From JAEELC01 sp963605425 (GTDB lineage: Bacteria > Bacillota_I > Bacilli_A > Acholeplasmatales > Anaeroplasmataceae): a stretch of 5,627 nucleotides of DNA. Below are positions 1-5,627 of the stretch, piece by piece. Both the position numbers and the translations under genes were made by a program. The stretch is taken from the NCBI GenBank assembly GCA_963605425.1, contig CAVCUQ010000065.1, positions 1-5,627 of the forward strand, given 5' to 3'. Under the pieces are notes generated by a model. It was not told where the DNA came from. It saw only the letters and a program-made list of their open reading frames with translations, and ran no database searches. Positions within the stretch are counted from its first letter, which is position 1. Each line of letters begins with the position of its first letter.

Positions 1-37
1 TATGTAAGAATTTTAAATTTGTACAATTACCAACTTT

Positions 38-1348
38 TTAGTTGAACATAGCAAATATATTTGAAATTTTATATTCTTTATTATTAAATGATACTATATC
101 ATTAACCTTCAAATTATTCTTTACTGCAAAATAATCTGATACTTCTATTGAATATAGATCAAGTGTATTATCATACATTATATAAGTCGATACTGTGGAA
201 TTCGATTTTTGGATTTCAGAATAAATTAAAGGCTTCACATCTAAATTACTTGAGACTAAATCATTATACATTTTCTTTCCTGTATATAAATTATTAGTGA
301 AGTCTTCATAAAATTCATTTGTATAGGACACATTATTATAAAGTACATAATAATTATAAAAATTCTTATCTAAGTATTTATTAATTGATTTTTTATAATC
401 ATAACTTGTAAAAAATAATAGTAACATTGAAAATGTTAATAATATAGAAAGAATGATAATATTAAATATAAAAGTTTGTTTATTATTTTTAATAAGCCTA
501 TTTGTATAAATATGCACAAATCTGCTGGAAATTGCCTTTGAATCGTTTATATCTACTAAAGATAATTCTTCATGAGAAGTTTTCTCTTCTATTTTGATAA
601 TATTTAAATTTATTTCTTTATTTGTGTTTTCACTAATATAATTCAATAGTTCAGATGGCTTCATCTTAATATTATTTACTATATAAGTTGATTTTTTAAC
701 TTCTTTGTCAGATACTACTTTTCCATCTTTTAAATCAATAATTCTATCACCATATGTTTTAGCTGCTTCTAAATCATGAGAAACAATTATTACTGAATGA
801 TCTTTAGAAATTCTTTGAAAGATTTTATAGATTTCATCTTTAATTCTTTCATCTAAATTTCCTGTGGGTTCATCTGCTAGAATAACTTCAGGATTTTTTA
901 ATAGTGCTCTTGCAATTTGAACTCTTTGTCTTTGTCCTCCTGATAGTTCATTTGGTTTTCTTTCTAGTATATCCGAAATTCCAAGGTCTTCAGCAAGTCT
1001 AAATAAATCTACTGGATCATTATGACTTTTTTCTAGTGGCATTCTTATATTTTCGATAACTGATAGATTATTATCTAGATAAAACTCCTGGAAAACAAAA
1101 CCAAAGTAAGAGGCACTAATATTAGAAATATCATTCTTATCTAATAATGAAATATCTCTACCATTTATTACAAGATTTCCGCTTGTAGCTTTGTCTAAAC
1201 ATCCTATTATATTTAATAATGTAGATTTTCCATTTCCAGATTCACCTGTTATAAATATTAATTCTTTTTCATCAAAACTTAGATTTACGCTATCTAAAGC
1301 TTTTACGCCATTATCATAAATTTTGGAAATATTATTTAAATTTATCAT
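38..1348 (-). CDS. MacB-like ABC ATPase fused to a truncated FtsX-type permease
   Basis: The 436-residue product starts with a complete ABC ATPase of the MacB/LolD type. It has Walker A GESGNGKST at 35-43, Q-loop Gln87 (FVFQE), signature LSGGQ at 135-139, Walker B VILADE at 155-160 with Glu160, D-loop GNLD at 163-166 and switch His191. A linker (about 215-290) leads to one strong membrane helix (about 293-314). An extracytoplasmic segment follows to the end, stopping at LKVNDIVSFNNKEYKI, which looks like the end of a MacB periplasmic-core-type domain. Known fusions of this layout are typically 650-800 residues with three more C-terminal helices, which are absent here. The stop is TAA at 40-38; the same frame then stays open for 12 codons to the window edge, so a split permease, truncation or in-frame stop are all possible. 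It is the last gene of the operon, 2 bases after its neighbour, with a distant AGGAAG at 1367-1362 suggesting translational coupling. It probably moves or expels a peptide or lipid-like substrate, perhaps for self-protection. The ATPase assignment is sure; the substrate is inferred. Confidence 0.85.
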   Translation of the reverse strand: MINLNNISKIYDNGVKALDSVNLSFDEKELIFITGESGNGKSTLLNIIGCLDKATSGNLVINGRDISLLDKNDISNISASYFGFVFQEFYLDNNLSVIENIRMPLEKSHNDPVDLFRLAEDLGISDILERKPNELSGGQRQRVQIARALLKNPEVILADEPTGNLDERIKDEIYKIFQRISKDHSVIIVSHDLEAAKTYGDRIIDLKDGKVVSDKEVKKSTYIVNNIKMKPSELLNYISENTNKEINLNIIKIEEKTSHEELSLVDINDSKAISSRFVHIYTNRLIKNNKQTFIFNIIILSILLTFSMLLLFFTSYDYKKSINKYLDKNFYNYYVLYNNVSYTNEFYEDFTNNLYTGKKMYNDLVSSNLDVKPLIYSEIQKSNSTVSTYIMYDNTLDLYSIEVSDYFAVKNNLKVNDIVSFNNKEYKISNIFAMFN

Positions 1349-1350
1349 AA

Positions 1351-1941
1351 TTAACCAATTACTTCCTTTAAATAATTGTTTACAATGATACTAGAAAGGT
1401 TTTGCTCAAACAATTTTGGATATTGAGTAGCACTTTCAAAATCAGACGTAGTATAAAATATACCACTATGATATCGTGACGGACCATAAAGTATTCCAAG
1501 TGTATCTTCTCTAGGTGCTGTAGTTTCTATACCATATTCCATAAACTTTTCAAACTTTTTATTGCCATAATATAGAAACATTAATTTATTATTTCCTTCT
1601 AATATTGTATTTTTAATTGTTAAGTAGTCTTCATCCCTCATTACAGTTTCAGTGTACAAATCATTTACAATTAATACATTGTAATCGCTTGATAAATCTA
1701 ATTCTTCAAAACTAGAGATACTCCTAGGATTCAAATACTTAAAATTTCTTTTTTCTTCACCATAAACATATATATTTGTATTATATTTATTTATAATCTC
1801 ACATTCTTTATAATAACTTGTATTTTTAATTACTTCTTCATTCTTGCGTTTTACAATTATACTATGAATTATTATTACAGAAGCGTATATTAAAATAATA
1901 GTTGAAATGATACTTAGAAATATAATCGTTTTCTTTTTCAT
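1351..1941 (-). CDS. Membrane-anchored protein of unknown function
   Basis: I do not recognise this 196-residue protein. It begins MKKK, followed by one long hydrophobic helix (about residues 5-30) and a basic KRK, so it looks like a membrane anchor; there is no lipobox cysteine. Charges on both sides of the helix leave the topology uncertain. The rest is soluble: an alternating hydrophobic strand (YNVLIVND, 87-94), an acidic helix-like stretch, a second strand (KLMFLYYG, 119-126), and a segment rich in Tyr, Gly and Ser (about 150-175). This suggests a small alpha/beta domain. The ATG lies 1 base after the stop of the secreted-protein gene. No good Shine-Dalgarno is visible (only a GGGG about 17 bases upstream), so translation is probably coupled. 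The product ends 2 bases before the ABC gene. Its place between a putative secreted toxin and a transporter makes an immunity or accessory role plausible, but that is inference only. Confidence 0.8.
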   Translation of the reverse strand: MKKKTIIFLSIISTIILIYASVIIIHSIIVKRKNEEVIKNTSYYKECEIINKYNTNIYVYGEEKRNFKYLNPRSISSFEELDLSSDYNVLIVNDLYTETVMRDEDYLTIKNTILEGNNKLMFLYYGNKKFEKFMEYGIETTAPREDTLGILYGPSRYHSGIFYTTSDFESATQYPKLFEQNLSSIIVNNYLKEVIG

Positions 1942-1942
1942 A

Positions 1943-2788
1943 TTAGATAAAATTTAGTCCCCAAGTTAATGTAAAAGTACGCCATACATTAGGATTTTTT
2001 TCCGGCAAATCCTCAAGCATTTGATACTGAAGAATTACACTTACTTCTTGTTTTAAATACTTAGTGTCAGTTAAACAATCATATCTAAAATAAAACCAAT
2101 TTTCTTGTGCCATTTGTTTCTTAGACTGTGCATTATCGCAAGCTTTATTTCTTGAAACTTTTATATCTATATTTTTATCACTTGAATTTGTTAAATTAGT
2201 GATATCAATTGCATTTTCAACAAATGATACACTTGCACTAATACCAAAATCTACTCCGCTTATACCCGCTGATACTTGACTACCTATTGAATAGGAAGTA
2301 CCATTAGCAACATATTTTGGATTAGAATCAATTACTTTTGCATTAGTATCAGTAATTTTAGACTTTACATTTATATAACTTAAAACTCCATACTGCAAAA
2401 CTTCTTCATCCCATCCATGCCATAATACTTGATGATGAATAGTTCTATTGATATTTCTAGGCATAGTTTTAATTGCATAAATAAGTGAAGTTCTATATTG
2501 TCCATTAATCTTTTCTTTATAAAATGCTTCACCGATATGAATATCAGTAATACCGTATATTGCATCATCCCATGTTGTTAATATACAATCATAATTATTA
2601 TTCCATCTTACTTCCCATAAATCTTTATCAATTGATACACCATATAATGCAGCCTGAGCATCATAGTTAGAAGCCATTTCAATATAATTATTTTCTTTTT
2701 TTTCAGCCTTAACACTTTTAATATTTAAAGCAGATAGTGATACCATTCCTAATGATATTACACATATTAAATTTACCTTTTTAAACAT
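1943..2788 (-). CDS. Secreted protein, possible beta-barrel pore-forming toxin
   Basis: This 281-residue protein has a clear signal peptide: MFKK, a hydrophobic core (about 6-21), and probable cleavage after VKA at 26-28, leaving about 253 mature residues. It has no lipobox and no sortase motif, so it is probably released. The mature part is predicted mainly beta, rich in Asn, Tyr and Trp. Residues 165-189 read as two strands with alternating hydrophobic and small/polar residues (SYSIGSQVSAGI and DFGISASVSF) around an SGV turn. This is the pattern of the membrane-inserting hairpin in leukocidin/aerolysin-type pore-forming toxins. Its C-terminus is aromatic (VWRTFTLTWGLNF). Three mature cysteines (68, 217, 238) could allow one disulfide. 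It is the first gene of a three-gene operon, with a strong promoter at 2841-2813 and an AAAGGT-type ribosome site 10 bases before the ATG. That the protein is secreted is well supported. The toxin reading is inferred from pattern alone; a surface adhesin or other secreted beta protein is the main alternative. I cannot name a family. Confidence 0.85.
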   Translation of the reverse strand: MFKKVNLICVISLGMVSLSALNIKSVKAEKKENNYIEMASNYDAQAALYGVSIDKDLWEVRWNNNYDCILTTWDDAIYGITDIHIGEAFYKEKINGQYRTSLIYAIKTMPRNINRTIHHQVLWHGWDEEVLQYGVLSYINVKSKITDTNAKVIDSNPKYVANGTSYSIGSQVSAGISGVDFGISASVSFVENAIDITNLTNSSDKNIDIKVSRNKACDNAQSKKQMAQENWFYFRYDCLTDTKYLKQEVSVILQYQMLEDLPEKNPNVWRTFTLTWGLNFI

Positions 2789-2798
2789 ATACTTTCTA

Positions 2799-2804
2799 CC
2801 TTTC
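2799..2804 (-). promoter_or_regulatory. Ribosome binding site of the secreted-protein gene
   Basis: On the minus strand GAAAGG (within AAAGAAAGGTAG) ends 10 bases before the ATG at 2788. This supports that ATG as the start and also places the full signal peptide at the N-terminus. Confidence 0.6.
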
Positions 2805-2812
2805 TTTAAGGT

Positions 2813-2841
2813 ATTATAACGAAAAGCCTGGTTTATTTCAA
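2813..2841 (-). promoter_or_regulatory. Sigma-A-type promoter of the three-gene operon
   Basis: On the minus strand a -35 box TTGAAA (2841-2836) is followed by exactly 17 bases and a perfect -10 box TATAAT (2818-2813). Transcription would begin at about 2806, giving a short leader of about 18 bases that contains the ribosome site. It is the best promoter in the window and reads directly into the secreted-protein gene. The terminator of the previous gene lies about 20 bases upstream. Confidence 0.8.
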
Positions 2842-2858
2842 GTAATTTAAAATTTATG

Positions 2859-2886
2859 AAAAAGGTTGACTAATGAAGTCAAACCT
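2859..2886 (-). terminator. Rho-independent terminator after the acetyltransferase gene
   Basis: Read on the minus strand, AGGTTTGACT and AGTCAACCT form a 9-bp stem with one bulged T and a 5-base loop (TCATT), followed directly by a T run. It lies about 100 bases after the stop of the acetyltransferase gene. The T run follows the hairpin only on this strand. The stem is only moderately GC-rich, so termination may be partial. Because it sits just upstream of the operon's -35 box, the dyad could instead or also be an operator. Confidence 0.6.
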
Positions 2887-2986
2887 ATTAAAAATTATTT
2901 GGATAATCAACAATTATGATTATATTTTATTTTCTAAAATCAGTATAAACATTCTTAAATTAGTGAGCTTCTATTTATACTATTAT

Positions 2987-3643
2987 TTATAAAATACCAG
3001 TAAGATTATTAAAATATTCTTGAATCAAATTAAATGCTTTTGATAATGGGTAACCATCTACGAAGCAATGATTAACAGTAATATTTAATGTCATAACCAT
3101 TCTTCCGTTTTCTTCTCTATATTTATCCCAACATATGCGAGGACATGATAATGATTCATAATCATTATCAATTAAAGGATGAGTCATTCCCTCAATAGAA
3201 AGCCATGGAATACATGTAATGTAATATTCATTATATAATTTTGAATCATTATAAGTTTCTTTAACGCTTGTTTGTAACTTAACAGTTTCAATTATAGATT
3301 TAGCCTTCTTATAGAATAATTCATAATCATTGATCATTTCAAAACCTGTATTTTCAAAGATTCCAGCTGATGTCATAACGGTAAAGGCTGGATTAATTTC
3401 ATCATAAAGTCTAATTTCACCATTAACCTCACGAAGTCTCATTTCTTCTACTTGATTTAAAGCACTTGTAATTAAATAAAGAGTATTAATGAAAAAACTT
3501 TGATGATGATCTTTAGTATATTTAATTAAATTAGTTACATCCATCTTAACATTAAATCCATAACAAGGATTTGAAAATGATCTGAACCATTTATATTGAT
3601 TTATTTTCTTTATTTCTTCTACTTTTATTATTTTGTAATTCAT
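2987..3643 (-). CDS. Chloramphenicol acetyltransferase-family protein (CAT type A-like)
   Basis: The product is a 218-residue cytoplasmic enzyme, the usual length of type A CATs (about 210-220), which work as trimers and move an acetyl group from acetyl-CoA to a hydroxyl of the acceptor. The catalytic motif near the C-terminus reads NHCFVDG (191-197) instead of the classic HHxxxDG; the catalytic His (His192) and the structural Asp (Asp196) are kept. The central SxxPW motif of CATs appears as TCIPW (143-147), so the position of Ser148 of the classical enzymes, a helper in catalysis, is Thr here. The N-terminal FRSFSNPCYGF (20-30) and the INPAFTVM stretch (83-90) also fit the family. An AAAGGAG ribosome site 5 bases upstream fixes the start. 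Such divergent chromosomal CAT-like genes are common in gut Bacillota and often have other or unknown acceptors, so chloramphenicol resistance should not be assumed. It appears to be a single-gene unit ended by a terminator. Confidence 0.9.
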   Translation of the reverse strand: MNYKIIKVEEIKKINQYKWFRSFSNPCYGFNVKMDVTNLIKYTKDHHQSFFINTLYLITSALNQVEEMRLREVNGEIRLYDEINPAFTVMTSAGIFENTGFEMINDYELFYKKAKSIIETVKLQTSVKETYNDSKLYNEYYITCIPWLSIEGMTHPLIDNDYESLSCPRICWDKYREENGRMVMTLNITVNHCFVDGYPLSKAFNLIQEYFNNLTGIL

Positions 3644-3648
3644 AATTT

Positions 3649-3655
3649 CTCCTTT
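3649..3655 (-). promoter_or_regulatory. Strong ribosome binding site of the acetyltransferase gene
   Basis: On the minus strand AAAGGAG lies 5 bases before the ATG at 3643. It is the best Shine-Dalgarno in the window and decides the start. Confidence 0.8.
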
Positions 3656-3685
3656 AATAATTAATTTTTTATTTTTAAAGTTAAT

Positions 3686-3713
3686 AGTTTAAACGTTACC
3701 TACATAATTTCAA
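3686..3713 (-). promoter_or_regulatory. Tentative promoter of the acetyltransferase gene
   Basis: On the minus strand TTGAAA (3713-3708) and TAAACT (3691-3686) are separated by 16 bases, about 40 bases upstream of the ATG. The -10 box matches only four of six bases and the surroundings are very AT-rich, so a chance match is quite possible. Another weak candidate lies just upstream: TTGAAA and TATGAT, spacing 15. Confidence 0.3.
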
Positions 3714-3951
3714 GATTATCATAGTAAACCACTTAGATTTTCAATTTTGATTTACCAATTAATATATTTCTTTAATGTCAAATTTAAATTTTATTTAACA
3801 ATTCTTTTTTAAACTCATATGTATATAATCAAAAATATATTATCTCTATTTAAACCATAAAATATACGAGTTACTTACTAATTGCAAGCAACTGAATTTT
3901 ATAGACAATAATAAAATAATTCTAAAATAATTATATCTAGAAACACAACAT

Positions 3952-3979
3952 TTGATACAATTTCGTACCACTTTATAAA
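3952..3979 (+). promoter_or_regulatory. Plus-strand promoter-like element pointing at the MORN gene 3' end
   Basis: TTGATA (3952-3957) and TATAAA (3974-3979) are 16 bases apart and each matches the sigma-A consensus at five of six positions. No plus-strand gene follows, so if active it would make a non-coding RNA running antisense into the end of the MORN gene from about 3986. The match could be chance in such AT-rich DNA. Confidence 0.35.
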
Positions 3980-3989
3980 AGTTCGTACC
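3962..3989. repeat. Paired TTCGTACC direct repeats with an internal dyad (possible operator)
   Basis: TTCGTACC occurs at 3962-3969 and 3982-3989, exactly 20 bases apart, about two turns of the helix. Between them ACTTT and AAAGT (3970-3982) form a small dyad, and the GTAC cores make the whole element roughly symmetrical. It stands out from the AT-rich surroundings and straddles the -10 box of the plus-strand promoter-like element, as a regulator binding site would. Confidence 0.4.
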
Positions 3990-4094
3990 CTAAAGCTGTT
4001 TTTCTACCAATGTTATTTATATAGAATTTAGCATTCCTTCATTCTTGTTAGTTATAGAAGTCTTATTAGAAAGTTACACATCACTATTTAATGT

Positions 4095-5627
4095 TTAATC
4101 TACTAATTCATTATTAACCCATTCACCCTTTATCTTTTTACCATCAGGTTTGGTCAAGACACCTTTTCCTTGTATTTTCCCATTAGCCCATTCACCATCA
4201 TATCTAGATCCATCTGCCCAAATGTATGTACCTTTGCCTTTTTCTTCATCATCGGCATATTCACCAACATATTTATCACCATCAGCATAGACCATAACAC
4301 CTTTCCCATGGCGTTTATCATTAAACCATTCGCCATCATATCTAGATCCATCTGCCCAAATACATGTTCCCTTTCCATTTTTTACACCATCAGCCCATTC
4401 ACCATCATATCTATCACCATTAGTCCAAAAGTATGTGCCTTTGCCTTGTCTTACATTATCGATAAATTCGCCAACATATCTATCACCATTGGCATAGGCT
4501 ATAACGAATTTTCCTTGTTTTTTATCATCAACCCATTCACCATCATATTTATCACCACCAGCATAGACCATAACACCTTTTCCATATCGTCTATCATTAA
4601 GCCATTCGCCGTCATATCTATCATCATTAGCCCGTATATATGTGCCTTTGCCTTGTCTTAGATTATTGTTAAATTCACCGACATATTTATCACCATTTAC
4701 ATAGGAAACAACAAATTTTCCTTGTTTTTTATCATCAATCCATTCACCATCATATCTATCACCATCAGCACAGACCATAATACCTTTTCCATGTCGTTTA
4801 TCATTTAAAAATTCACCATCATATCTAGATCCATCTGCCCATATATATGTGCCTTCGCCTTGTTTTAAACCATTGACAAATTCGCCTTCATATTTATCAC
4901 CATTATGATAAACGCATAATCCGTGACCTGATGGTTTGCCGTCTTTTATATCACCAGTATAGATTCCAAATCCAATATCCAATTCAACAGCAAAATCTTC
5001 GGAATTCTGTGCAATAATTTTATTATCTTTAAAAATAACAGTGGTTTCTATTTCTTTATTTTCGCCTTTGCTAGGTGTTGTGATTTTCATTATACCTTGT
5101 TTGTTATCGTTTTCAAAAACACCAGTGTATTTTTCACCATTACTTAGAGTAAGTTCACCTTTTCCATTCTTCAAGCCATTATTAAGAAGTCCAACATATT
5201 TATCCCCATTTGCATAATTAACAGTGAAAATATTTTGTTCATTTTCAGAAGTTATCACATTTTCACCTTTCTTGGAACGCATTATTTTTGTGAAAAGTCT
5301 ACCGTTAAAATCACCCGAATACTTTGTTCCGTTATCGTCACAATATTCACCAGTATGAACACCCGTCATCATATTTGCCTTACCAACAAAACAACCATTT
5401 GGCAAAATTATTTTTTCGCTAGTATAGACTTTTCCTCCACACACATTTTTATAGGTCATTATATACTCGTTCTTTCTACACTCAGTGCCTAGAAAATAGC
5501 TAGGTTTATCACTATAAAAATCTTTATTAATTGTTCCATCATTTTCTAGCAAAACACCAATTCCATATGGAGTCTTCTTGAACAAGCCTTTAACTTCTCC
5601 TGAAAACATACCAAGTTCAGTCTTTTT
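4095..5627 (-). CDS. MORN-repeat protein, 5' end outside the window
   Basis: The frame is open from the right edge to a TAA at 4097-4095. The first in-window ATG (5609) has no ribosome site, and the six codons before it (KKTELG) run into what already looks like a MORN-type repeat, so the true start is upstream and the protein is longer than 504 residues. Counting from that Met, residues 1-215 hold degenerate repeats mixed with irregular sequence; KYVG at 137 and KYTG at 160 start the clearest early units. Residues 216-491 are twelve exact 23-residue MORN units of the form RYDGEW-ND-KRHGKGVMVYADGD, with a partial thirteenth at 492-504. MORN arrays form elongated beta structures; in eukaryotes they are linked to membranes, dimers and scaffolds, while bacterial roles are mostly undefined. 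Lacking the N-terminus, I cannot tell whether it is secreted, anchored or cytoplasmic. It is separated by 451 bases from the next gene and has no evident terminator. Confidence 0.9.
   Translation of the reverse strand, partial: KKTELGMFSGEVKGLFKKTPYGIGVLLENDGTINKDFYSDKPSYFLGTECRKNEYIMTYKNVCGGKVYTSEKIILPNGCFVGKANMMTGVHTGEYCDDNGTKYSGDFNGRLFTKIMRSKKGENVITSENEQNIFTVNYANGDKYVGLLNNGLKNGKGELTLSNGEKYTGVFENDNKQGIMKITTPSKGENKEIETTVIFKDNKIIAQNSEDFAVELDIGFGIYTGDIKDGKPSGHGLCVYHNGDKYEGEFVNGLKQGEGTYIWADGSRYDGEFLNDKRHGKGIMVCADGDRYDGEWIDDKKQGKFVVSYVNGDKYVGEFNNNLRQGKGTYIRANDDRYDGEWLNDRRYGKGVMVYAGGDKYDGEWVDDKKQGKFVIAYANGDRYVGEFIDNVRQGKGTYFWTNGDRYDGEWADGVKNGKGTCIWADGSRYDGEWFNDKRHGKGVMVYADGDKYVGEYADDEEKGKGTYIWADGSRYDGEWANGKIQGKGVLTKPDGKKIKGEWVNNELVD
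4137..4964 (-). repeat. Tandem array of twelve 69-bp MORN units
   Basis: This stretch codes for residues 216-491 of the MORN protein (counted from the Met at 5609) as twelve 69-bp units with no insertions or deletions. By their middle sequence the units fall into types: T (QGKGTYIWADGS), M (HGKGVMVYADGD) and F (KQGKFVVSYVNGD). After the first unit the order is T-M-F-T-M-F-T-T-M-T, then a divergent last unit. The perfect spacing points to growth by tandem duplication with retained reading frame. Confidence 0.9.
4413..4826 (-). repeat. 207-bp higher-order tandem duplication inside the MORN array
   Basis: Residues 262-330 (4826-4620) and 331-399 (4619-4413) are two copies of the same three-unit block, M-F-T, lying head to tail. 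By eye a stretch of about 115 bases compared between the copies differs at roughly 15 positions, including many silent changes, which marks a fairly recent block duplication. A shortened third copy (M-T, lacking the F unit) follows at residues 423-468. Confidence 0.75.

Larger units (their letters stand above)
3644..4094. other. Gene-free intergenic region of 451 bases
   Basis: No open reading frame of useful size exists on either strand; the few ATG-led frames end within a handful of codons. The stretch is extremely AT-rich. It holds the acetyltransferase ribosome site and tentative promoter, an 11-base tandem repeat (TAAAATAATT twice, 3912-3932), and the plus-strand promoter-like element with TTCGTACC repeats at 3952-3989. 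I found no convincing hairpin-plus-T-run terminator after the MORN gene stop at 4095. Confidence 0.7.

Noticed and set aside
2380..2568. Minus-strand alternative frame of 62 codons inside the secreted-protein gene
   Set aside because: It is a shifted frame in a well-supported gene, with no ribosome site.
38..2788. Lactococcin 972-type bacteriocin locus
   Set aside because: The secreted protein is far larger than lactococcin 972, and the ATPase is fused to a permease segment instead of partnering with the large separate membrane protein of that system. Only the general layout is similar.
2942..2981. Perfect 8-bp inverted repeat AGTATAAA / TTTATACT just after the acetyltransferase stop
   Set aside because: The stem is AT-only apart from one pair, the loop is 24 bases and no T run follows; chance is likely. 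The hairpin at 2859-2886 is the better terminator.
3776..3781. Perfect -35 box TTGACA on the minus strand upstream of the acetyltransferase gene
   Set aside because: No acceptable -10 box lies 15-19 bases downstream; the nearest TATATT is only 9 bases away.
3930..3935. Perfect -10 box TATAAT on the minus strand
   Set aside because: There is no fitting -35 box (only TTGTAT at 19 bases) and no extended -10; such hexamers arise often by chance in DNA this AT-rich.
4154..4378. Minus-strand alternative frame of 74 codons inside the MORN array
   Set aside because: It is a shifted frame of the repeats, rich in Met and Asn because of repeat codons, and overlaps a clearly real gene.
4170..4661. Plus-strand open frame of 163 codons opposite the MORN array
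   Set aside because: Its periodic Ile/Phe/Ser-rich product is the mirror of the repeated MORN coding sequence, with no ribosome site or family resemblance.
4137..4964. Regular 69-bp repeats considered as a CRISPR or satellite array
   Set aside because: The units are contiguous without unique spacers and translate without interruption into MORN motifs.
5235..5492. Plus-strand open frame of 85 codons opposite the MORN N-terminal part
   Set aside because: It lies wholly within the MORN coding region on the other strand and shows no start signal or recognisable product.

Overview
The window is very AT-rich. It has closely packed genes, Shine-Dalgarno-type ribosome sites, a sigma-A-type promoter, tryptophan encoded by TGG, and all five genes ending in TAA. 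This fits a low-GC Gram-positive bacterium (Bacillota, perhaps Erysipelotrichia/Coprobacillus-like or Clostridia) using the standard bacterial code; the lineage is an inference from style. Every convincing gene lies on the minus strand, so transcription runs from high to low coordinates.

Region by region in transcription order: (1) 5627-4095 is the 3' part of a MORN-repeat protein gene whose start lies beyond the right edge; its last ~290 residues are twelve uninterrupted 23-residue MORN units that also contain a 69-residue (207-bp) higher-order duplication. (2) 4094-3644 is a 451-base intergenic region with no gene. It holds the ribosome site and a tentative promoter of the next gene, plus a plus-strand promoter-like element with two TTCGTACC repeats. 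(3) 3643-2987 encodes a chloramphenicol acetyltransferase-family enzyme, followed by a hairpin-plus-T-run terminator at 2886-2859. (4) A near-consensus promoter (TTGAAA, 17 bases, TATAAT) at 2841-2813 then opens a tight three-gene operon with gaps of 1 and 2 bases. The genes are a secreted protein with a signal peptide and a glycine/serine-rich alternating segment resembling the membrane-inserting hairpin of beta-barrel pore-forming toxins (2788-1943), a one-TM-segment protein of unknown function (1941-1351), and a MacB-like fusion of an ABC ATPase with the first part of an FtsX-type permease (1348-38).

The three-gene operon is the most interesting part. A secreted, possibly membrane-active protein is co-transcribed with a small membrane protein and an ABC ATPase/half-permease, a layout reminiscent of bacteriocin or toxin cassettes with self-protection or export. 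The secreted protein and the small membrane protein belong to no family I recognise, and the ABC fusion ends before the usual last three membrane segments. The functional reading is an inference. The MORN protein and the acetyltransferase are not visibly linked to the operon: a terminator and a new promoter separate them from it.
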